This document shows, in pieces, positions 58,163 to 64,000 of a stretch of DNA of 64,000 bases. The first letter of the stretch is position 1. Every line of letters begins with the position of its first letter. The stretch comes from Ardenticatenales bacterium. GTDB lineage: Bacteria > Chloroflexota > Anaerolineae > Promineifilales > Promineifilaceae. The stretch spans positions 620,001 through 684,000 of the forward strand of contig JACKBL010000003.1 of assembly GCA_020634515.1 (NCBI GenBank). The letters run 5' to 3'. Position numbers and translations under genes: made by a program. The notes below the pieces were generated by a model that saw only the letters and a program-made list of their open reading frames with translations, searched no databases and was not told where the DNA came from.

Positions 58163-61100
58163 ATGACGCGCGCCAACCGTTTCGCCCGCCTGACCGGGCT
58201 GCTGCTGTTCCTGGCTCTGCTACTCCCCGCGGCCCAACCGCTGCTGCGCGGCTGGCTGCCGCAGCGGGGAGATGGTCCGCTGCACTTTTATCGCCTGGTG
58301 GAACTGGAGCAGGCGCTGCGGCACGGCGTGCTTTTTTCTCGCTGGCAGCCGGACATGGGGTACGGCTATGGCTTTCCCCTCTTTAACTACTACGCGCCAC
58401 TCAGCTACATTATTTTGCTGCCGCCGCGGGTGGTGGGGATCAGCACCGCCACCGCCTACCTGATTGGCTACGCCCTGGCGCTGCTGCTGACGGGCGCGGG
58501 CGCGGCGTTGTGGTTGCGGGCATTCTCGCGGCGCGCGGATGCCGGCATGGCCCACCACCCCATGATCGTGGCCGCCACCGCCGCCGCCTACGCGCCCTAT
58601 CTGCTCGTGAACGTCTACCACCGGGGCGCTTATGCCGAAGCCTGGGGCGTAGCCTGGCTGAGCCTGGGGCTGTGGGCAGCGGAGCGACTGGCGCAACGGC
58701 AAGATCGGGCCGGTATGCTGTGGCTGGCGGGCTGCTACGCCGGGCTGCTGCTGTCCCACAACATTCTGGCGCTGGTGGGTGCGCCGCTGCTACTGGGGTA
58801 TGGGTTGCTGGCGGCGCGGAGGGAACCACGCCGGGGTGCGGGGTGGGCGCTGGGCGCGCTGCTGTTGGGGTTGGGATTGGCGGCTTTCTTCTGGATGCCG
58901 GCATTCTTCCAAAAATCCCTCGTCCAGATCAACAAACTCAACGACGCCGCCAACTTCGACTACCGCGCCCACTTCCTCACCCTCCGCCAACTCCTGGCCC
59001 TGCCCCGCCCCGCCGACTACGCCGCCGTCAACCCCGCCATCCCCTTCAGCATCGGCTGGCCCCAACTACTACTCGCCGCCATCGGTTGGCTCCCCTCCCG
59101 CGCCCACTCCCCCACCTATCGGCGCGCCCGCCTGCTGTTTACCATCGCCTTCCTCCTCTTGATCGGCCTCGTGCTGCCCATCAGCGCGCCACTGTGGACG
59201 CACGCGCCGCTGCTCCACTTCGTCCTGTTCCCGTGGCGCTTCCTCGGCCCCGCCAGCCTCTGCCTCGCCTGCCTCGCCGGACTGGGCGCGGTGCGCCTGG
59301 GCAGTGGCGGCAGCCTGCTGGCAACGCTCGTCATCATCCTGTTCGCCCTGCCCTGGCTGTTTCCCGGTCGCTTTCCCCCCCCTCCCGACCCCTCCCCCAT
59401 TGATTTGATTCGCTTCGAGGCGGATTTGGGCTTCCTGGGCACAACCTCCGTGGGGGATTACCTGCCCGTGACCGTCGGCAGTTTGCCAGATGCGGCTTCG
59501 TTGCTGCCGGCATACGAGGCGATGGCCCCGGATACGCGCATACCTCGCCTGGACCCCGCCAGTTTGCCGGCAGATGCGCACATCATCGCCGTGGAAGAAA
59601 AGTGGCTGGCGACGACGGTGACCGTGGACGCGCCCGCGCCCTTTACGGCCCGCTTCCGTCGCTTCGCCTTCCCCGGCTGGTATGCCTGGCTGGATGGCCG
59701 CCCCGTGGATGGGCGCGCCGACGAGCCGGAAGGGTTGGTGTTGGTGGAAATGCCGGCAGGCACGCACACCCTGCGCCTCGCCTGGAAAGAAACCCCCCTG
59801 CGCCGCGCCGCCGACATCATTTCCCTCCTGGCCCTGGGCAGCCTCGCCCTCATTGGCCTCTGGCCGCGCCGCCGCCCTGCGCCGCCCCCGCCCGCCGCCC
59901 CGCCCCCATTGTCGCCGTCCGTGGCCCTGGCGGGCATCCTGTTGGGACTCTCCCTACTGGCGGGCAAAACCCTCTACCTGGACCGCTGCCACAATCCCGT
60001 CTGCCAGACACGCCTGGACGAGACGGGGCTGATGGGCGTGGCGCAGCCGCTCCGCGTGAACTTTGGCAACCAGTTGCTGCTCCTGGGCGCGGATGGGGCG
60101 CAGGGACGCGCACCGGCAGACGGCGTCCTCCCGCTCACCCTCTACTGGCGCGCCTTGCCGCCCGTGCGCGGCGAATACAGCGTGGCCGTGCATCTGCTGG
60201 ACGACGAGGGGCGGCGCTATGGGCAGTCGGACTCCCTCCATCCCGCCGGCTATCCGGTGACGCGCTGGGGTGCGGGCGAATATGGCGCGGACCGCCACGA
60301 CCTGGCCATTTTCCCCGGCACGCCGCCCGGCCGGTATACGCTGACGGCGCAGGTGTATGAGCCGGGCAGCGGGCGGCTGCTGGACGTGCTGGATGACGGC
60401 GGGCAGCCGATGGGCGGGCGTTTTGTCCTGGGGGAGGTGGTGTTGACAATGCCGGCATCCTGGCCCGACCCCGCCACACTTCCCATCACCCGCCGCCTGG
60501 ATGCCGAGCTGGGCAACGGCGTGCGGCTGGTCGGCGTGACCGGCTGGCCGGATGGCGGCGAAGTGGGGCAGACGCTCCCGTTTACGCTGTACTGGCAGGC
60601 AACCGGCGCGCCGTCATTGATGCAGGCGCGACTGCGGCTGCTGGATGCCACAGGGCGGGTGATCACAACGGTCGTGCGTCCGCTGGGGCGGGCTACCTTC
60701 CTGCCGCCGGCGTGGCCCATGGGGGCCGTCGTGCGGGATGATGCCGCGTTTTTGCTGCCGGTGATGGCGGATGATGGGGGGATTGTGCCTGCCGGGAGCT
60801 ATACGCTGCGCCTGGATTTGCTGACGGCGGGGGGAGAGGTGATGCCGGCATACACCGACCTGGGGCAATGGACCGTCACCGTGCCGGCGCGCTCCTTTAC
60901 GCCCCCCGCCCCCGCGCACCCGCTGGGCGTCACGCTGGGCGACGTGGCGGAACTGGTCGGGTACGACCTGGATCCCGCCGCATTTGCGCCCGGCGCGCCC
61001 CTACCGCTGACGCTTTACTGGCGCGGCGTCCAGGCGACCACGACCGGCTACACGGTGTTTGTGCAGCTTCTGCACGATGGGCGCGTGCTGGCGCAGCAGG

Positions 61101-61309
61101 ATCAGCCGCCGCTGGCAGGCCGCCGCCCGACGACGGGCTGGTTCCCCGGTGAGTTCCTGGCGGACCCCTACACGTTGGCTGTGCCCGCGGATGCGCCGCC
61201 AGGCGACTACGTGCTGATTGTGGGGCTGTATGACGGGGAGACGGGGGCGCGGTTGCGGGATAATGCCGGCATGGACGCCATCCCCCTCCTCCACCTCTTC
61301 CAAGAATAA
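58163..61309 (+). CDS. PTPS-related large membrane protein with C-terminal beta-sandwich repeats
   Basis: A 1,048-residue protein of the PF10131-like (6-pyruvoyl-tetrahydropterin-synthase-related) membrane family. Transmembrane helices cover ~10-430, with the motif FSRWQPDMGYGYGFPLFNYYAPLSY near residue 60-85. A YfhO-like periplasmic domain follows (~450-590), one more helix, then three modules of the type LRVNFGNQLLLLGADG...LPLTLYWR, LGNGVRLVGV...LPFTLYWQ and LGDVAELVGYDL...LPLTLYWR. It probably handles lipid-linked sugars. ATG at 58163 starts the signal anchor. Confidence 0.78.
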   Translation: MTRANRFARLTGLLLFLALLLPAAQPLLRGWLPQRGDGPLHFYRLVELEQALRHGVLFSRWQPDMGYGYGFPLFNYYAPLSYIILLPPRVVGISTATAYLIGYALALLLTGAGAALWLRAFSRRADAGMAHHPMIVAATAAAYAPYLLVNVYHRGAYAEAWGVAWLSLGLWAAERLAQRQDRAGMLWLAGCYAGLLLSHNILALVGAPLLLGYGLLAARREPRRGAGWALGALLLGLGLAAFFWMPAFFQKSLVQINKLNDAANFDYRAHFLTLRQLLALPRPADYAAVNPAIPFSIGWPQLLLAAIGWLPSRAHSPTYRRARLLFTIAFLLLIGLVLPISAPLWTHAPLLHFVLFPWRFLGPASLCLACLAGLGAVRLGSGGSLLATLVIILFALPWLFPGRFPPPPDPSPIDLIRFEADLGFLGTTSVGDYLPVTVGSLPDAASLLPAYEAMAPDTRIPRLDPASLPADAHIIAVEEKWLATTVTVDAPAPFTARFRRFAFPGWYAWLDGRPVDGRADEPEGLVLVEMPAGTHTLRLAWKETPLRRAADIISLLALGSLALIGLWPRRRPAPPPPAAPPPLSPSVALAGILLGLSLLAGKTLYLDRCHNPVCQTRLDETGLMGVAQPLRVNFGNQLLLLGADGAQGRAPADGVLPLTLYWRALPPVRGEYSVAVHLLDDEGRRYGQSDSLHPAGYPVTRWGAGEYGADRHDLAIFPGTPPGRYTLTAQVYEPGSGRLLDVLDDGGQPMGGRFVLGEVVLTMPASWPDPATLPITRRLDAELGNGVRLVGVTGWPDGGEVGQTLPFTLYWQATGAPSLMQARLRLLDATGRVITTVVRPLGRATFLPPAWPMGAVVRDDAAFLLPVMADDGGIVPAGSYTLRLDLLTAGGEVMPAYTDLGQWTVTVPARSFTPPAPAHPLGVTLGDVAELVGYDLDPAAFAPGAPLPLTLYWRGVQATTTGYTVFVQLLHDGRVLAQQDQPPLAGRRPTTGWFPGEFLADPYTLAVPADAPPGDYVLIVGLYDGETGARLRDNAGMDAIPLLHLFQE

Positions 61310-61315
61310 AGGTTC

Positions 61316-61348
61316 AGGTTGGTTCATTCTAGGAGAATGAACCAACCT
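61316..61348. repeat. GGTTGGTTCATTC hairpin after the PTPS-related gene
   Basis: AGGTTGGTTCATTCT and AGAATGAACCAACCT are perfect 15-base arms with a three-base loop. It differs from the copies at 44826 and 63311 by a matched pair of changes (AGATTGG/CCAATCT versus AGGTTGG/CCAACCT). It lies between convergent genes and could act as a terminator, but has no U-tract. Confidence 0.75.
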
Positions 61349-61364
61349 TGGGCGCGCCAGAAAC

Positions 61365-62138
61365 TCAGGCGAAACGGCCGACCACCCAGTCCAGCGCGCG
61401 CGGGAAGAGGCGACTGGCCTGTACCAGCAGCCAATCCGGCCACGTAATGTACACCTCGCGCCGATCATGCGCGATGGCGTCGGCAATCGCTTCCGCCACC
61501 CGCCGCGCCGGAACCCCGGTGCGCCTGACGCGCCGTTTCACCTCTGTGCCCAACCGCGCCTGGTAAAATTCCGTTTCCGTCAGCCCCGGATAGACGAGCG
61601 TGACGAGGATGGGCTGCCCCTGCAACTCCATGCGCAGGCCCCGCGTGAGGGCGTTTAAGGTGGTTTTGGAGGCGCAGTAGAGGCTGGATTCGGGCACGAT
61701 CTGTTGGCCGACGATGGAGGAGACGTTGACGATTTGGCCGCGCCGCTGCCGCAGCATGTGCGGCAAAACGGCCTGGATGGCGTAGACCGGCCCCAGGACG
61801 TTGGTGTCCATGATGGTGCGGACGTCGTCGGTGGGGATTTCTTGCAGGGTGGAGCGGTGGCCGATGCCGGCATTATTCACCAACACATCCACCCGCCCAA
61901 ACGCCTCCACCGTCCGCCGCACCAACTCCTGGCAGAACGCCTCCTCGGCAATATCCCCCGCCACCACCAGCCGCTCCCCCGGATAATGCGCCAGGTGCGT
62001 CGCCAGCGCCTGCAACCGCTCCGCGCGCCGCGCCGTCAGCACCACATTCGCGCCTTTTTGCGCCAGCACCCGCACCGTCTCCGCGCCGATGCCCGCGCTC
62101 GCCCCCGTAACAATGATTACGCTATCTGCTATCTTCAT
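61365..62138 (-). CDS. Short-chain dehydrogenase/reductase
   Basis: A 257-residue NAD(P)-dependent oxidoreductase. Cofactor motif TGASAGIG near residue 12, NNAG (~88), catalytic Ser in IVNVSSIVG and YCASK as the YxxxK pair. ARR in VVLTARRAERL after beta-2 suggests NADP(H). VYPGLTETEF follows the active site. The ATG at 62138 overlaps the end of the upstream patatin gene by 17 bases, so the two form an operon. Confidence 0.9.
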   Translation of the reverse strand: MKIADSVIIVTGASAGIGAETVRVLAQKGANVVLTARRAERLQALATHLAHYPGERLVVAGDIAEEAFCQELVRRTVEAFGRVDVLVNNAGIGHRSTLQEIPTDDVRTIMDTNVLGPVYAIQAVLPHMLRQRRGQIVNVSSIVGQQIVPESSLYCASKTTLNALTRGLRMELQGQPILVTLVYPGLTETEFYQARLGTEVKRRVRRTGVPARRVAEAIADAIAHDRREVYITWPDWLLVQASRLFPRALDWVVGRFA

Positions 62139-63210
62139 TGGATTCCTTTCCTTCGGCAGGCAATTGCCGCCCGCCACTCCCCTCCACCGTCCGCCCCGAC
62201 GCCCGCCAGGCGCGCCGCGCATCCTCATACCCCAACTGATACACGCGCTCATGCCCCGCCGCCGTGTAGCTGATAATCTGCTCCACGGGAATAGGGCGGC
62301 GCGGGGCGACAATAATCGGTTCGGGCAAATCCTGCCACGATTTTTCCAGAATATCGGGCACGCCGTTGTGGTCCGCGTCCGCCAGCGGCGGCAGTGGCTC
62401 CCCCGCCAACTGTTGCCGCGGCAGCGTATTGGCCGCCTGCAGCCGCGCGTTTTGCAGTTGCAGCCGCACCAACTGGTTTACCCGACGAAACAGTTTCAAA
62501 TCCGCCTGGAACGATGCCAGCAGCGCCCACTCAAACGCCGCGCCGGCCGCATCCAGCAGTGAGCGGGGCTTGTTTGCTATCTCCCCCGCCTCGTCGTCAT
62601 CCTCCCACGGTGTCATCAGCACCACCACAATCTCTTCTGCCCCAGCATCAATCGCCGGACTCAGCGGCGTATTCGCCACTGTGCCCCCATCCCAATACAG
62701 CGTCTCGTGCACCGTCGTGGCCGGATAAACAATGGGGATGGAACAACTGGCGATAATGTGGTCCAGCGTCAGCGGCTCCTGGCGCACCTGGCTGGGAAAC
62801 ACGTCTGCGCTGTTGCCGAACACGCACAGCCGCCCCGTTTCCACCTCCATGGCCGTCACGCGCAAATGTACGCGCGCCTCCGCCGAATTGATGCGCGCGA
62901 AATCGACCCAGCCTTCCCGTAACAACGTCTGGCGCAGCGGGGCCGTGTCCAGCAAAAAATTGCCCGCCAGCGGGTTCAGATTCGCCTTTTGCACCTGTTT
63001 TGTGTCCAGCCGCCGCCACAGCGCCCACAACGAATGCGCGTCGTGCCCGGAGGCAATCGCCGCGCCGTTCACCGCGCCAATCGACGTGCCCACAACCACG
63101 TCGGGGAACCACTCATGCTCCTGCAAGAAGCGCAGCACGCCAATGTGGTACGCCCCGCGCCCCCCGCCGCCTGATAAGACCAACGCTCTTTTTCGCTGTC
63201 TTGTGTTCAT
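62122..63210 (-). CDS. Patatin-like phospholipase
   Basis: A 362-residue Ser-Asp dyad lipase. Oxyanion-hole SGGGGRGAYHIGVL (~13-26), nucleophile in VVGTSIGAVNG (GxSxG) and catalytic Asp in WDGGTVAN are all present. Downstream of the core, LADADHNGVPDILE (~290) looks like a DxDxNGxPD calcium-binding loop, unusual for a patatin. It would release fatty acids from membrane lipids. It is followed by the overlapping SDR gene. Confidence 0.9.
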   Translation of the reverse strand: MNTRQRKRALVLSGGGGRGAYHIGVLRFLQEHEWFPDVVVGTSIGAVNGAAIASGHDAHSLWALWRRLDTKQVQKANLNPLAGNFLLDTAPLRQTLLREGWVDFARINSAEARVHLRVTAMEVETGRLCVFGNSADVFPSQVRQEPLTLDHIIASCSIPIVYPATTVHETLYWDGGTVANTPLSPAIDAGAEEIVVVLMTPWEDDDEAGEIANKPRSLLDAAGAAFEWALLASFQADLKLFRRVNQLVRLQLQNARLQAANTLPRQQLAGEPLPPLADADHNGVPDILEKSWQDLPEPIIVAPRRPIPVEQIISYTAAGHERVYQLGYEDARRAWRASGRTVEGSGGRQLPAEGKESNEDSR

Positions 63211-63244
63211 AACTCCATTCAGTTTCTCAAGGTAACTGTCAACG

Positions 63245-63306
63245 CTCTCGTGGACTGAGCTTGTGGAAGCCGGTATTGCCTTCGGCAGGCTCAGGCAACG
63301 GGCTAC
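63245..63306. repeat. CTGAGCTTGTGG hairpin repeat (copy 2)
   Basis: Same 62-base unit as 25442-25503 (CTCTCGTGG, CTGAGCTTGT, CAGGCTCAGGCAACGGGCTA). First of three repeats filling the 396-base gap upstream of the final gene. Confidence 0.72.
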
Positions 63307-63310
63307 CCCA

Positions 63311-63343
63311 AGATTGGTTCATTCTCCAGGAATGAACCAATCT
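63311..63343. repeat. GATTGGTTCATTC hairpin (copy 3)
   Basis: AGATTGGTTCATTC and GAATGAACCAATCT with a five-base loop; sister of 44826-44858. Confidence 0.78.
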
Positions 63344-63371
63344 AAAGTCCAAAGTTGATTTTGGGCGAACC

Positions 63372-63470
63372 CTTAGGAGCGGAGATTAAATAAGACAACG
63401 AAGTTGTTTCCTTACCGCTCCTTCAAACTGGCGATGCAGTTTCGTTTCTTATTTCATCGCCAGTCCTTAG
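63372..63470. repeat. Two-hairpin structured repeat (copy 2)
   Basis: Inverse-oriented counterpart of 55222-55320. GGAGCGG pairs with CCGCTCC, ACAACGAAGTTGT forms the inner stem, and AACTGGCGAT pairs with ATCGCCAGT. Stem positions that differ from copy 1 change on both sides. The remaining gap sequence (63480-63606) shows only short CCGTTGACGG-like repeats. Confidence 0.8.
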
Positions 63471-63606
63471 CAGTTACCTGATAAGTCTAATTATATAGTG
63501 GATAAGAAGCGGAGGACAGTTGCCGGTCGTCCGTTTTCCGTTGTCGGCTTCCCGTTGACGGTTGATTTCTGGTTGTTACGGCGCGCCTGACGGTATAATC
63601 GCCACG

Positions 63607-64000
63607 ATGGATAGACGAATTCCCTCTGGTCGCCGGTGGCGGTCGCCGCTGGCGGTCGCCTTGTTGATCGGCGTGTTGGGCAGTGGCGCATGGGCGGGTA
63701 TTCTGCCCGCGCTCCCCTGTTCCGACGATGCCGCTTTCCACCTGCTGCGCCTGACCCAGCTTGACGTGCTGCTGCGGCAGGGCGTCTGGTACAGTCGCTG
63801 GGCGCCGGACATGGCGCAGGGATACGGCTATCCCCTGTTCAACTTCTACGCTCCTCTTGCTTACTACGCCGCCGCCCTGCTGTCGCATTTGGGCGCGGGG
63901 CTGAACCTCGGCTTGCGGCTGGCCTTCGCCCTGAGCATTTGGGGCGCGGGGCTGTCCACCTACCGCCTGGCGCGGGACTACGCCAGCCGCCCCGCCGCGC
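63607..64000 (+). CDS. PTPS-related membrane protein, N-terminal part
   Basis: The gene continues past the right edge; 131 residues are present. A signal anchor (LAVALLIGVLGSGAWAGIL) leads to DDAAFHLLRLTQLDVLLRQG and YSRWAPDMAQGYGYPLFNFYAPLAYY, the same family motif as in the 58163 gene. It is therefore a paralogue in the same cluster. The ATG at 63607 immediately precedes the basic stretch of the anchor. Confidence 0.78.
   Translation, partial: MDRRIPSGRRWRSPLAVALLIGVLGSGAWAGILPALPCSDDAAFHLLRLTQLDVLLRQGVWYSRWAPDMAQGYGYPLFNFYAPLAYYAAALLSHLGAGLNLGLRLAFALSIWGAGLSTYRLARDYASRPAA

Larger units (their letters stand above)
1063..61872. repeat. Highly iterated palindromic octamer TGCCGGCA (dispersed, about 70 copies)
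   Basis: Exact copies occur throughout, in genes of both strands and between genes, for example at 2379, 11626, 39843, 60450 and 61264. Base composition alone predicts about two. The usual context is A/T-TGCCGGCA-T/A. Copies are absent from about 49.7 to 56.2 kb. Composition flips at most copies; see findings. Confidence 0.9.

Noticed and set aside
1..64000. TGCCGGCA as an ordinary restriction or codon-usage effect
   Set aside because: A frequent Ala-Gly or Met-Pro-Ala codon pair would not explain intergenic copies, both reading strands and the composition flip. A methyltransferase site remains possible but does not by itself explain the flip.

Overview
The window is GC-rich (about 60%), gene-dense and typical of a free-living member of the Chloroflexota, probably class Anaerolineae. 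This placement is inference from several traits: secreted proteins with Pro/Thr-rich linkers, very large PTPS-related and GT39-type membrane proteins with C-terminal beta-sandwich repeats, a BTAD-NB-ARC-TPR regulator, a fused GlyQS, and SigA/DnaG of the expected type. Complex I, a cytochrome P450 and two kynurenine-pathway enzymes suggest aerobic or facultative heterotrophy.

Layout. 0-10 kb: end of a GHL10-type glycosidase, then kynB-kynU, two MBL-fold hydrolases, mutY, a YcxB-like protein, a DinB-like protein, a three-domain YqeB-YqeC-MocA fusion and a secreted repeat protein. 10-14 kb: a DUF5615/DUF433 toxin-antitoxin pair lying between a full thrE-type gene and a duplicated fragment of its 3' end, the second thrE half, and a methyltransferase. 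14-28 kb: a complex I operon on the minus strand in the order nuoABCD-[toxin-antitoxin + MITE]-EFGHIJKLM, closed by a terminator and lacking nuoN. 28-39 kb: rpoD (sigA), dnaG, a large BTAD regulator and a fused glycyl-tRNA synthetase. 39-45 kb: small genes (two GNATs, a P450, a hydantoinase A-like protein) separated by palindromic repeats. 45-50 kb: an UPF0718-type permease with its UPF0703/TIGR03943 partner and two tandem beta-propeller paralogues. 49.7-56 kb: an orphan PfaD, an intact IS1634-like element, an ISL3 remnant and an AT-rich ester cyclase/HxlR pair; this stretch looks acquired. 55-64 kb: large membrane proteins for surface glycan or glycolipid assembly, an SDR and a patatin.

Two genome-scale signals stand out. 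First, the palindromic octamer TGCCGGCA occurs about 70 times by eye, where roughly two would be expected. At most copies the strand composition flips from G/T-rich on the left to C/A-rich on the right, whichever strand the gene is on. One duplicated block ends exactly in this octamer. Second, the intergenic regions carry several families of small palindromic elements. Some have clear terminal inverted repeats and target-site duplications, some are nested inside one another, one pair shows compensatory base changes, and two supply the stop codons of neighbouring genes.

No tRNA, rRNA or CRISPR array was recognised.
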